Assembly (NCBI RefSeq): GCF_008973485.1
Contig: NZ_CP031223.1
Coordinates: forward strand, 1,922,001-1,986,000
Source of the DNA: Psychrobacillus glaciei
Lineage (GTDB): Bacteria > Bacillota > Bacilli > Bacillales_A > Planococcaceae
DNA length: 64,000 nt
Reading direction: 5' to 3'
The position numbers were made by a program, and so were the translations under genes. Positions 9,330-17,652 of the stretch are shown here, piece by piece (within the stretch, counting starts at the first letter, position 1; every line of letters starts with the position of its first letter). Under the pieces are notes generated by a model. That model was not told where the DNA came from, ran no database searches, and saw nothing but the letters and a program-made list of their open reading frames with translations.

Positions 9330-9710
9330 ATGATTGCTCAAGGAATAATAGTTCAAGGTAATAGTGTTTTAATGGTTAAGCTGTACGTCCAAAGGGGGAA
9401 TATCGTTTGGAATTTTCCAGGTGGAGGTGTAGAAGAAAATGAAACACCTGAACAAGGTTGCGTCAGCGAAGTAAAAGAGGAAACTGGTTACGATGTTCAA
9501 ATAACAAAACTGCTGCATGAAAAAAATTATAATTACACATATTTAACAGAAATTATTGGAGGTGAACTTTTTCTTGATAGAGAGAAAGAATATAACCAAG
9601 ATATCCTTGAAACTGCATGGATTGATTTAAGCAACTCCTATCCATTTGACTCTTTTACTAAGCCTTTGTTGCAACGATATTTGAATGAAATAGAAGTGAA
9701 AAATGGTTAG
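9330..9710 (+). CDS. NUDIX hydrolase
   Basis: 126 residues. The NUDIX box GGGVEENETPEQGCVSEVKEETGYDV is seen as GGGVEENE and SEVKEETG; the usual Arg of REUxEE is Ser here, while the metal-binding glutamates of EVKEE remain. A small ORF (ATG 9310) with a good ribosome site, GAGGGAGA, ends in ATGA over this start, so translation may be coupled, or one base has been lost and the true N-terminus is MNGKFYQ. The enzyme would cleave a nucleoside diphosphate linked to a variable group. Confidence 0.8.
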   Translation: MIAQGIIVQGNSVLMVKLYVQRGNIVWNFPGGGVEENETPEQGCVSEVKEETGYDVQITKLLHEKNYNYTYLTEIIGGELFLDREKEYNQDILETAWIDLSNSYPFDSFTKPLLQRYLNEIEVKNG

Positions 9711-9721
9711 TTTTCTATATA

Positions 9722-10146
9722 AGTTACCAATTGACTAAAAAAGAGATTAGAAAATGAATTGAAGCTTGGTTTATATAAAAACGAATTGTATAGCACATAT
9801 CTGAAGTACAGCAATTACAGATATGGTGGCAAAGTCGATAATAGACATATTAGTTGGTGTGGCCGATATAGAAAGAGTAGATATACCCTTCATGAAAGCT
9901 TTACATCAAGCCGGCTTTTGAAGACTTAAAGTGGAGAGACCGGGTGAAATCGTGTTCGCTAAATTTACGGATGATACGTTTGAAGTGAAAACACATTTCA
10001 ATCATGTAGTTGATTATGACAAAGAACCTTGGAGAAACCTAGTTTTTTTCAAAGATTATTTAAATGCAAATGAAAAAGCTAGAGAAGAATATAAAAGGTT
10101 GAAAATAAGCTATTCCGCCAACGGAAATATGAAAATAAAGGAATAA
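9722..10146 (+). pseudogene. GrpB (UPF0157)-like protein, decayed
   Basis: Fragments of a GrpB-like protein (a nucleotidyltransferase-related fold): VAKSIIDILVGVADIERVD matches the conserved GSTxVPGLxAKPIIDI region, and THFNHVVDYDKEPWRNLVFF with EEYKRLK matches the C-terminal HLHVV...W...L.FRDYL region. Between them at about 9918 there is an in-frame TGA after HQAGF, explained by one inserted T and one lost G. The N-terminal part is shifted again near 9800. The open part from 9931 to 10146 has no proper start. Confidence 0.65.
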
Positions 10147-10215
10147 ACCGAATTAAAGGAGCTATTCGTGAAAAGTATTCTTGCTAAAAGAAATAACTAG
10201 GAGGTTGAATTATTT

Positions 10216-10779
10216 TTGATTACGAATTTATATTTTGTTAGACATGCACATTCTACCTATACACCAGACGAGCTTGGAAGACCATTGTCTGAACGTGGAA
10301 TGACAGATGCAAAGAGAATGACTAGACTTCTGCAAATGGAGGAAATAGATCATGTCGTTTCTAGCCCATTTAAGAGAGCAATGCAAACAGTTGAAGGGAT
10401 TGCTAATGAATTAGGTAAAGATATCGAAATTATTGATGGTTTTAAAGAACGGTTATTGTCGGACCGGCCAGTAGCAGACTTTAACGAGGCGATCAAAAAA
10501 GTTTGGTCTAATTTTGATTTTTCTTTAGATGGCGGTGAATCAAATAACATCGCTCAGGAAAGAGGCGTTGCAGCAACTATTCAAGTTCTTGATAAATACA
10601 ACGGTCAAAACGTTGCTATCGGAACGCATGGAAACATTATGGTGTTAATCATGAACTATTTTGATCCACAATATGATGTTCATTTCTGGGAGCAGCTTGC
10701 AATGCCTGATATATACAAACTCACTTTTCATGAAAAGCATTTAATAGAAGTGATAAGAATCGATGAAAATAATATCTGA
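10216..10779 (+). CDS. histidine phosphatase family protein
   Basis: 187 residues, start TTG 10216 behind TAGGAGGTTG. The phosphohistidine motif is YFVRHAHS (Arg9, His10), with SSPFKRAMQT carrying the second arginine, and THGN near the end carrying the second histidine. It belongs to the phosphoglycerate-mutase-like superfamily and probably dephosphorylates a small molecule. A related but broken copy occurs at 51630-52218 within the cassette array, sharing the GGESN segment and the 'PDIY+++F' end. Confidence 0.85.
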   Translation: MITNLYFVRHAHSTYTPDELGRPLSERGMTDAKRMTRLLQMEEIDHVVSSPFKRAMQTVEGIANELGKDIEIIDGFKERLLSDRPVADFNEAIKKVWSNFDFSLDGGESNNIAQERGVAATIQVLDKYNGQNVAIGTHGNIMVLIMNYFDPQYDVHFWEQLAMPDIYKLTFHEKHLIEVIRIDENNI

Positions 10780-10955
10780 TCTAACACTGACTATATATGT
10801 AGCTTTGAATTAAAGTTTGATAATTTATAATAGAGATTGATAATTTCGAATAAAGTCTGATGCAATTTAATTGATACACTGAAATCCTCAGTTCAGTAAT
10901 CAGGCCATTTAACGGAGTAACTTCTAGAATAGAGAGAAGAGGTAGGTGAAGTTTG

Positions 10956-11786
10956 ATGATATTGGAATTAGATAAAGCAGAATATAGTAAGTGTAGAAAT
11001 TTGTTAAATGAACAAGGGCAATTGGAAGCAATAGCAGTTGTTGAAAGAATAAATCCGGGTCGTATATTTGTAGATAATATTAATAACCCGGCATCTGGCC
11101 TTATTTGGTTAGGAAATAATGATGGATTTATATTTTTTGGAAGTGAGCAAAACGAGGGGTTTAATAATGGATTAAACCATTTTATTAACAAAGTAATCAT
11201 TCCAGAAGCAAAAAAAGTCCAACTAAAATGGTTCGAAGGAATTGGCAATCATGAAAAATGGGATAACATAATTGAAAAAGTTTTTGAACATCGTAAATTA
11301 GATACCTGGAATCAAAGGGTTTACTCCTTACAGCTAGGTGACTATAAAGGTCATTCTGAACCTATAATAGATCAAGGATATAAGGTTATTAAAATCTCTG
11401 ATACCGTTCTTGAAAATAGTGATAATTCAATAATAAACATTGGATTTTTACAATCAAAAATATTAGATTTTTGGTCCTCAACTGAAACTTTCATTAGTAA
11501 AGGAATGGGGTATTGTATTATTCATCAAAATGAAGTTGTGAGTATTTGTTTTTCAGGTTTTGTTGTTGGAAATGTACACTGCATAGATATTGAAACATTA
11601 GAGGCTCATCAGAGGAAAAAATTAGCACAAAGGGTAGTGCACAGTTTTGTTAAAGATTGCTTGAAGAAGAATATTGTTCCGTATTGGGATTGTATGGAAA
11701 TGAACAAGCCTTCTGTTGCAGTTGCAGAGAATATGGGGTTCGGAAATATATTTAATTATGTTGGCTATCAATTTTTACTCGAATAA
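10956..11786 (+). CDS. GNAT acetyltransferase, ZmaR-like (PF12746 type)
   Basis: 276 residues from ATG 10956 (GAGGTAGGTG upstream; a TTG directly before it is less likely). The layout fits the larger GNAT group that includes the zwittermicin A resistance protein: N-terminal domain with PGRIFVDNINNPASGLIWLGN, and a C-terminal GNAT core with EVVSICFSGFVVGNVHCIDIETLEAHQ, KLAQRVVHSFVKDC, and PYWDCMEMNKPSVAVAENMGF. Likely N-acetylates a small amine; resistance to a peptide antibiotic is possible but not shown. Confidence 0.75.
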   Translation: MILELDKAEYSKCRNLLNEQGQLEAIAVVERINPGRIFVDNINNPASGLIWLGNNDGFIFFGSEQNEGFNNGLNHFINKVIIPEAKKVQLKWFEGIGNHEKWDNIIEKVFEHRKLDTWNQRVYSLQLGDYKGHSEPIIDQGYKVIKISDTVLENSDNSIINIGFLQSKILDFWSSTETFISKGMGYCIIHQNEVVSICFSGFVVGNVHCIDIETLEAHQRKKLAQRVVHSFVKDCLKKNIVPYWDCMEMNKPSVAVAENMGFGNIFNYVGYQFLLE

Positions 11787-11821
11787 TTAGGTTGAAGAAA
11801 CTTTGACTATTCCGCAATCGG

Positions 11822-12289
11822 GTGCGATTGTGCAGCAACACAGTTAAGAAAAGGGCAAGTAAGGTCCAAAAGTATTGCCTAATGGTTTATTCAATGGGGG
11901 GGGCATATGCCATTAGGATTGCAGTTGAACAGGCGAATTTGAAAGGATTAATCTTATGTGATTATCCTGCGAAATATTCTTCTATTCCTACTTCATGGTC
12001 AGATAAAGTAATTAGTAATGGATTTATAAGGGAAGAAAAGAAACATGTAGTGATAGGTATTCAAAAAGATTCAATGCAAACAGAGCTTTATCATGAATTA
12101 TCGCTTCTAGATATACCAGTAAAAATTTTTAAAGGTGGAACAGATGGGTCACTTTTAAAAGAAAGTGAATTGGAAAAATATAGATGGTACTTTAAGGATA
12201 TAACTATTTGTGAAATACAGGAAGCAGGACATAAATTATGAATGCCTGAAAAAGGCCATTTTATAGGAAGTATAAATGATTTCTTATAA
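11822..12289 (+). pseudogene. alpha/beta hydrolase, truncated and interrupted
   Basis: The frame contains the nucleophile elbow VYSMGGAYAIRIA, then DIPVKIFKGGTDGS (acid-residue strand) and EAGHKL (catalytic His), so it is the C-terminal two thirds of an alpha/beta hydrolase. An in-frame TGA at 12239 cuts the natural end MPEKGHFIGSINDFL, which runs on to 12289. The N-terminal beta sheet is missing and the preceding bases hold only shifted remnants. The first Gly of GxSxG is Val-Tyr, also unusual. Confidence 0.65.
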
Positions 12290-12327
12290 AACTAGATATT
12301 TTCAATTTAAGGTGAGGGTTCTATATT

Positions 12328-12750
12328 GTGACTATAAAAGGCTTAAATCATTTGTTGTTTTCTGTGTCAAACCTAGAAAAATCAATTAAGTTCTATCAAG
12401 ATGTTTTTGAAGCAAGGCTATTAGTGAAAGGAAGAAGTACAGCCTATTTTGACCTAAATGGTATATGGCTTGCTTTGAATGAAGAAAAAGATATACCTCG
12501 TAATGAAATAACGGAATCCTATACACATATAGCTTTTTCAATTGAAGGAGTAGACTTTGAAAATACATATAAAAAACTCCGGGATTTAGATGTAAATATC
12601 CTTGAAGGCCGTCAAAGAGATGCAAAAGATAAAAAATCTATTTACTTTACGGATTTAGATGGGCATAAATTTGAATTCCATACTGGAACTCTTCCAGACA
12701 GAATGGATTATTACAAGACGGATAAAGAACATATGGAATTTTTCGATTAA
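12328..12750 (+). CDS. fosB: FosB-type metallothiol transferase (fosfomycin resistance)
   Basis: 140 residues, GTG start with AAGGTGAGGG upstream. The protein follows FosB throughout: [51 protein letters not shown], then [17 protein letters not shown]. Metal ligands are His8, His67 and Glu116. FosB adds bacillithiol to fosfomycin and opens the epoxide, which suits a Bacillales host. The Cys found at the equivalent of residue 10 in the B. cereus enzyme is Leu here; it is not essential for the chemistry. The gene stands alone. Confidence 0.88.
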   Translation: MTIKGLNHLLFSVSNLEKSIKFYQDVFEARLLVKGRSTAYFDLNGIWLALNEEKDIPRNEITESYTHIAFSIEGVDFENTYKKLRDLDVNILEGRQRDAKDKKSIYFTDLDGHKFEFHTGTLPDRMDYYKTDKEHMEFFD

Positions 12751-12780
12751 AGTGTTATTAAAAGTAGCGGAGGTATGATT

Positions 12781-12984
12781 TTGAGTAAAGTATGTAACCA
12801 ATGCCAATCAGAAATGACTGAAGGCTGTGATGTATTAGTAGAAGGTGTCATGTACGGGATAAAAGTAAAGAAAAGAAGAAGAGGATTGTTTAAGAGTATA
12901 TCTGCCAAACCCAAAGCAGCTGTTTGCCCAAACTGTGGTTATGTTGCACTGTATATTAATAATTATGAAGAGTTTTCCGATTGA
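12781..12984 (+). CDS. small zinc-ribbon protein
   Basis: 67 residues. TTG 12781 is preferred because GGAGG ends seven bases before it; ATG 12775 lies too close to the site. Two Cys pairs (CNQCQ near the start, CPNCGY near residue 50) make a zinc ribbon. The middle is strongly basic (KVKKRRRGLFKS), which suggests nucleic-acid binding. Family of uncharacterised Bacillus zinc-ribbon proteins; no function assigned. Confidence 0.7.
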   Translation: MSKVCNQCQSEMTEGCDVLVEGVMYGIKVKKRRRGLFKSISAKPKAAVCPNCGYVALYINNYEEFSD

Positions 12985-13011
12985 TGAAAAAAAGAAAAGG
13001 AAGTGCAAAAT

Positions 13012-13668
13012 ATGAAAGCAATTATTTTTGACTTTGATGGAACTCTTGCCAACACTTTACCGATTTGTTATTACTCTTTTCAAAGCGTATTTAAAGAGTT
13101 TGACAACAGAGACCTTTCAAATGAAGATATTAAAGCTATGTTTGGTCCGTCTGAGACAGGAATTATTAAAGAAAATCTTATTCATTTGAACAAAGAGCAA
13201 GCAATTGAGATGTATTATGAAAAGTACTTAGAAAATCATCTGCAATTGGTTAAACAAAATCATGAAATGGATGAATTGTTAAAATATATAAAAAATTCGG
13301 GATTAAAGCTTGCTATTGTCACGGGAAAAGCAAAGAGAAGCTTAGATATTTCGTTAAGAGCACTTCAAATGGAAGACTTGTTTGAGGTACTAGTAACTGG
13401 GGATGATGTGATAGATCCGAAACCTCATCCAGAGGGAGTTATTAAGGCGTTATCATTCTTAAATGTCCAAAAAGAGGATGTGATATTCATAGGGGACAGC
13501 GAGGCAGATATAGTAGCGGGTTTGCAAGCTGAAGTTGTTACAATTGGCGTACAATGGTTAGAGGATTATCAAACTGTTGAATTTACTACACAGCCTAATC
13601 AAGTATTTAAAGAAATTAATGATTTCAAACAATTTTTACAAGAAAGTATACTTCAAACTAAGCGATGA
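13012..13668 (+). CDS. HAD-superfamily hydrolase (phosphoglycolate-phosphatase-like)
   Basis: 218 residues from ATG 13012, with AAAGGAAG about nine bases upstream (GTG 13003 is inside the spacer). HAD motifs: FDFDGTLAN with nucleophile Asp7 and Asp9, IVTGKAKRS (motif II Thr), KPHPEGV (motif III Lys) and IFIGDSEADIVAG (motif IV acids). The alpha-helical cap between motifs I and II places it in the PpaX/Gph group. The next gene overlaps by four bases (ATGA), so the two are translationally coupled. Confidence 0.85.
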   Translation: MKAIIFDFDGTLANTLPICYYSFQSVFKEFDNRDLSNEDIKAMFGPSETGIIKENLIHLNKEQAIEMYYEKYLENHLQLVKQNHEMDELLKYIKNSGLKLAIVTGKAKRSLDISLRALQMEDLFEVLVTGDDVIDPKPHPEGVIKALSFLNVQKEDVIFIGDSEADIVAGLQAEVVTIGVQWLEDYQTVEFTTQPNQVFKEINDFKQFLQESILQTKR

Positions 13669-14306
13669 AATATATTCTAGATCGAGCTTATGCCAGAGAA
13701 TTACTTGATTATGCTAACCAACTTAATCCAGGTCCATGGTATAAACACTCACTTAATGTTGCAAAAGCAGCTGAATTTATTGTTTATGAACTGACAAAAA
13801 ATGGTCATAGTCTAGATTGTGATATTGCTTATAATGCTGGATTACTTCACGATATTGGTAGGTATAAAGGGTTTACTAGATCAGTTATCCACTCCTATGA
13901 TGGTTATAAGTTCTTGGACGAACTTGGTTATAAAGGAAATGCAATGATATGCGTTACACACTCATTTCCTTGTGAAAATAAAAATATTGAAACAGCTGCT
14001 GATTGGACAATTGTCCCACCATATATGAAAGATAAGTTAGTGGATGTTTTAAATGGGAATAGTAATTATGATTTATACAATAAAGTAATTACCCTATGCG
14101 ATGCTTTAGCGGATGAAAGTGGATTTACAACCCTTGAGAAACGTTTCATTTCAGTTGGTATGAGGCATGGTACAGACGTTAATACCGCCATCCGTTGGAA
14201 AGGTTTTTACGAGATTAAAAAAGAGATAGAGTCGTTAATCCATAAAAGTATATATAAGCTCTTTCCAACTATAGAACAGTCTATTTATACTGATGTGGAG
14301 TACTAA
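13665..14306 (+). CDS. HD-domain phosphohydrolase
   Basis: 213 residues starting in the ATGA overlap with the HAD gene. The metal-binding HD signature is His28, then GLLHDIGR (His62-Asp63), with VIHSYDGYKF and later ITLCDALAD providing the distal Asp. These proteins hydrolyse nucleotides or other phosphoesters. Coupling with a HAD phosphatase hints at two successive dephosphorylation steps on one substrate, but that is inference. Confidence 0.8.
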   Translation: MKYILDRAYARELLDYANQLNPGPWYKHSLNVAKAAEFIVYELTKNGHSLDCDIAYNAGLLHDIGRYKGFTRSVIHSYDGYKFLDELGYKGNAMICVTHSFPCENKNIETAADWTIVPPYMKDKLVDVLNGNSNYDLYNKVITLCDALADESGFTTLEKRFISVGMRHGTDVNTAIRWKGFYEIKKEIESLIHKSIYKLFPTIEQSIYTDVEY

Positions 14307-14440
14307 TCAAAGGTTGTTTAAGAGGATAATCCAAAAAATTGCTCATTTTGAAGAGAGAAATAATATGATCAGTTATTGTTATAGGGAGTTATAACATTGG
14401 AATGTTTGCACAATTATATTTCAAATATAACGTACATAGA

Positions 14441-14488
14441 AACTGCACCATCAATTGTTTGGTTATGTCTAACAATTGTGGTGCAGTT
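14441..14488. repeat. long inverted repeat between convergent transcripts
   Basis: AACTGCACCA-CAATTGTT and AACAATTG-TGGTGCAGTT pair over 18 bases around an 11-base loop. No T-run on the plus side. It lies between the HD gene and the end of the leftward sigma operon and may act as a bidirectional terminator. Confidence 0.55.
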
Positions 14489-14575
14489 CATATAAGGATG
14501 GAGGTTACTCCAAAGATTGATTGTAGTGTTAGTAATATAGTCAACTTACTAAATAGAAAATAAGAAAGAATTTTT

Positions 14576-14800
14576 TCAGCACCTCGTTAGCCCTTCAGAA
14601 TAGTCTAGCATCAGTTCTTCTCCTATAAGGTCAAAAAAGCTTGGAACTTCAAGGTTGATATTATTTTTAATTATGTTGATGATACGTTCTTTTAAATCCT
14701 GTTCTAGATCTTCACGGTAGTCATTTCTTGTTTGAAATAATACACTTTGCAGTTTGGGTTCCAGCTGTTTTATAATTGACAGAATATCATTTTCATCCAT
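14576..14800 (-). CDS. 74-aa hypothetical protein of the sigma/YvrJ operon
   Basis: Starts at ATG 14800, immediately after the TAA of the yvrJ-like gene, with the ribosome site GGAGGTG inside that gene. Acidic helical protein (MDENDILSIIKQLEPKLQ... ending EELMLDYSEGLTRC). Not recognised. Tight coupling to the YvrJ and sigma-like genes says it works with them. Confidence 0.65.
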   Translation of the reverse strand: MDENDILSIIKQLEPKLQSVLFQTRNDYREDLEQDLKERIINIIKNNINLEVPSFFDLIGEELMLDYSEGLTRC

Positions 14801-14974
14801 TTATTCACCTCCTTTTCTTTTTTTTATACTACCATTAACAACATTTTCTATACTGTGGACGGCATTTTCAAGGGATTCTAGTTTATTTTCAAAACGATGT
14901 AAGAGGTAGATACTAACGACAATAGGAAATCCAAAGTTTCCAATTAATTGTACGATGTTCCCTGCATCAATCAT
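14801..14974 (-). CDS. YvrJ family small membrane protein
   Basis: 57 residues from ATG 14974: one membrane helix (IGNFGFPIVVSIYLLHRF) followed by a charged coil (ENKLESLENAVHSIENVV). The NFGFP..VS.YLL.R.E pattern is that of the YvrJ family, which in Bacillus subtilis lies beside the SigO/RsoA genes. The start overlaps the end of the sigma-like gene by eight bases and GAAAGGAGA precedes it. Holin-like proteins of the BhlA/UviB type share this layout and are the alternative. Confidence 0.75.
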   Translation of the reverse strand: MIDAGNIVQLIGNFGFPIVVSIYLLHRFENKLESLENAVHSIENVVNGSIKKRKGGE

Positions 14975-15485
14975 GGGTAATCTCCTTTCTAATATTTTTT
15001 ATTACATTTCTTCTTGTCTTTGAGACAGCTTGTTGAGTAATACCTAAATATTGAGCAATTTCTTTATCTGTCATTTGCCTTACGTAAACAAGTGAAAGTA
15101 TTTCCTTTTGCCTATCAGTAAGTTTACTTAAACAATCAAACAAGTTATTGCTAGATATATGGTCAACAATGCCTTTAGAAAAACCATTTGAATCGGAAGA
15201 AAATGATTTCTCGAGATAAATTGGCGAAAGATCTAAATTACTTGTAAGATTTAATTGGTTTCTATTTTTATAAGCTCGCATCTTTCTATCAAAATGTTTA
15301 CTCTCATAGTGTAAAACTTTTATTAGATAGGATATAATTCTGTAATTTTGGTAATGTTTCTTAAATTTTGAATCAATCTCTAATTTTAATTCTTCTGAAT
15401 TAGTAGCTTTGAATTCTTCAAATAGTGTTCTGTTGGAAGGAAATCTTAAGAACTCTTGTATTATCTTCTGTTTTTCGGAACTCAC
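14967..15485 (-). CDS. sigma-70 family RNA polymerase sigma factor (SigO/phage-type)
   Basis: GTG 15485 is taken as start since GGAGGGG ends about eight bases upstream; a TTG at 15503 lies before that site. 172 residues. The C-terminal part is a clear region 4 with LTDRQKEILSLVYVRQMTDKEIAQYLGITQQAVSKTRR, a helix-turn-helix for the -35 element. The N-terminal part has a region 2-like helical segment with KHYQNYRIISYLIKVLHY. Gene order sigma, yvrJ, short acidic protein resembles the SigO/RsoA neighbourhood of B. subtilis and some phage late regulators. Target promoters are unknown. Confidence 0.75.
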   Translation of the reverse strand: MSSEKQKIIQEFLRFPSNRTLFEEFKATNSEELKLEIDSKFKKHYQNYRIISYLIKVLHYESKHFDRKMRAYKNRNQLNLTSNLDLSPIYLEKSFSSDSNGFSKGIVDHISSNNLFDCLSKLTDRQKEILSLVYVRQMTDKEIAQYLGITQQAVSKTRRNVIKNIRKEITHD

Positions 15486-16025
15486 TTTATCACCCCTCCA
15501 CAAATAAGAATCAAAGTTCTGATTTGGCGTGTGAAAAATAACGTGTTACTTCCTGATATTAAGATATATCTTGTCCTATAAAGGGAATTTCTTCGTGCTA
15601 TTAACAACCACTTTTCAAAAAAACTTTTTTTATTAGAAAATACGGTGTGCGTATGATGATTGCGTAAAGTGTAAGCATTAGATGTTTGATATTATACGTC
15701 TTAAGATACAATTAAGTGAAATAAATATTTAGTAAAAAGTAATTGTTCTTACCTAAATATTACTATAAATCAAACGTATATAGAACAAAAGTAGGTTGGG
15801 AAATATTGTTTTATACTTATATATATTCGTACGTAAATACTTCTAATTTCATAAAAGAAGGAAATTTTAATAATATATAATAACTTTTGGATTTCAGGCA
15901 TATCTATATATTATACTTGTTAATCACCTAATTAACTTCGTTGTAAAATGTCGAGCGATTGATAAAGGTTTTTTAAAATTTTTAAAGAACTAATATATGT
16001 ACTACGTTCATAGAGGTGGGGAAAA
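15486..16025. other. 540-bp divergent intergenic region
   Basis: Lies between the leftward sigma operon and the rightward HTH-TPR gene, so it holds both promoters. It is very AT-rich, with several TATAAT-like words (for example TATATAATAAC near 15875) that cannot be ranked by eye. No ORF with a ribosome site was found apart from the site GAGGTGGGG at 16013-16021 for the next gene. Confidence 0.5.
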
Positions 16026-17333
16026 ATGAGTAGTCTAGGGTATATCATCAAACAAGAGAGATTAGACCAAAAAATCAAACAGTCCGTATTAGCAAGGGGG
16101 ATCTGTTCTACTTCCTATCTCAGTAAAATCGAGAATAATTCGACTGTTGCGAGCGAAGAAGTAATAACATTTTTACTGAAAAGGCTGAATTTAGAGATAG
16201 GTAAGTTGTCAAACGAAGAGGAAAATAGGTTCATAGAAGCTTTTTATGAACAATATAAAAGAGCAGTTATTCAAAGGGATAAGGTATGGATCAGAGCATC
16301 CTTAAATGAGTTTTCTGTTCAAAAGATCTACTTTTTGAAACTAACAAATTTTTATACCTATAACCTTTATATGTTTCGATTAATGTTGATACTGAATGAA
16401 AAGCAAGAAATCTTACAATCCGCATATGATGTGATCATAAAAACGGAAGAGAAATTTGACGAAAAGCAAAGATTTTTATCAAATTTAAATATAGGAATTT
16501 ATTTATATTTAAATGGTGACTATTACAAAGCGCTAAGTAGATTAGAAAGATCCTTGAAATTTGTGAGTAATGTTTCGAATGAAGAATGGGAGGTAGCAGA
16601 TTTTCACAATGTACTTAGTTTGATTTACTTTAAATGTAATGAGTTTTTTAACACAATTAATTACGCTTCTAAATCATTGAAGTACTATAAAGACAATCTC
16701 CTATTTGAAAGAGCTATTGATAGCTATATCGTTATGGGAGTTGCACATAAAAAAATGAGAAAATATGAAGAAGCAGAAAAAAATTATAATCTAGCAAAAA
16801 AATTAGTGATAGATTATAAACTGGTTAATTATGAAGGGATGATTTATCAAAATATAGGTTCATTGCATGCAATACAGGGGAGTCATGAGAAGGCAATTGA
16901 GCATTACAAGCTCAGTTTAAAATGCAAGGAAGAAAACTTTAATACGGAAGGATATTTTATAACTATTCTTTCTATAATTAAGGAGTATTCCAAGCAAATT
17001 AATCATGTAGAGGTCATTAGATGGTGTGAAAAAGGTTTTGAGGCAATAGAGGATCTAAAGAATGAATATCATAAAGAATACCATTCCTATTATTGTCATC
17101 TAGAAATATATAGAGCTCTCCATTCTTCAACCGATGAGCTTGAAGTAGTACTAAAGAGAGGAATAAGTCATTTCGAGATGATCAATGACGATCGGCATAT
17201 ACAAAAGTATTCCATTTTATTGGCGAATTATTATTTTAAACAAAGTAAATTTAAAGCAGCTGATTTATATTATCAAAAATCAATACAAGTTCTGTTTAAA
17301 CAAAATTTTATTACGAAGTGGGAGGATTTGTGA
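16026..17333 (+). CDS. RRNPP-type quorum-sensing regulator (HTH-TPR)
   Basis: 435 residues. The N-terminus is an XRE helix-turn-helix (LGYIIKQERLDQKIKQSVLA...STSYLSKIEN, about residues 4-60). The rest is a superhelix of tetratricopeptide repeats, recognisable in GIYLYLNGDYYKALSRLE, MGVAHKKMRKYEEAEKNY and QNIGSLHAIQGSHEKAIEHY. This is the architecture of PlcR, NprR and similar regulators that bind a small re-imported peptide. Directly downstream, one base after its stop, starts a gene for a secreted pro-peptide, the usual arrangement of receptor and cognate signal. Target genes are unknown. Confidence 0.85.
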   Translation: MSSLGYIIKQERLDQKIKQSVLARGICSTSYLSKIENNSTVASEEVITFLLKRLNLEIGKLSNEEENRFIEAFYEQYKRAVIQRDKVWIRASLNEFSVQKIYFLKLTNFYTYNLYMFRLMLILNEKQEILQSAYDVIIKTEEKFDEKQRFLSNLNIGIYLYLNGDYYKALSRLERSLKFVSNVSNEEWEVADFHNVLSLIYFKCNEFFNTINYASKSLKYYKDNLLFERAIDSYIVMGVAHKKMRKYEEAEKNYNLAKKLVIDYKLVNYEGMIYQNIGSLHAIQGSHEKAIEHYKLSLKCKEENFNTEGYFITILSIIKEYSKQINHVEVIRWCEKGFEAIEDLKNEYHKEYHSYYCHLEIYRALHSSTDELEVVLKRGISHFEMINDDRHIQKYSILLANYYFKQSKFKAADLYYQKSIQVLFKQNFITKWEDL

Positions 17334-17334
17334 A

Positions 17335-17472
17335 TTGAAAAAGAAAAACGTATTGTTGTGTTTATCTTTAGTTTTGATCTTGATCTTAAGTTTTACAACC
17401 AACATTAGTAATACTGCTAAAGAAGAAGAAGTACCGAGACCTACATCAATAGAATACTCATCCTTTATATGA
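17335..17472 (+). CDS. signalling pro-peptide cognate to the HTH-TPR regulator
   Basis: 45 codons from TTG 17335, with GGGAGG nine bases upstream. The product has KKK at the N-terminus, a hydrophobic signal core (VLLCLSLVLILILSF) and a short acidic to neutral exported tail that ends EEVPRPTSIEYSSFI. Layout and position match PapR, NprX and Phr precursors, whose C-terminal 5-8 residues become the pheromone. The mature peptide is therefore probably within PTSIEYSSFI; exact ends cannot be read. It sits one base after the regulator stop. Confidence 0.8.
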   Translation: MKKKNVLLCLSLVLILILSFTTNISNTAKEEEVPRPTSIEYSSFI

Positions 17473-17513
17473 AACTATTTGTTGTTAATTAGTACTTCTA
17501 AATATGTAATGCA

Positions 17514-17550
17514 TACTCATCAGCCTAAGGGGCTGATGAGTACCTTTTTA
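17514..17550 (+). terminator. Rho-independent terminator of the quorum-sensing pair
   Basis: TACTCATCAGCC/GGCTGATGAGTA, 12 perfect pairs with a four-base loop, followed by CCTTTTTA. Confidence 0.85.
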
Positions 17551-17652
17551 TGAATAGAAATAAAAGAGGTGTATATGAAATGGATTGTACAATTTCACAA
17601 CATTTCTGTAAAAGGCGAGATGTCTCTATATAGTTATACTAGTCGCACTTTT

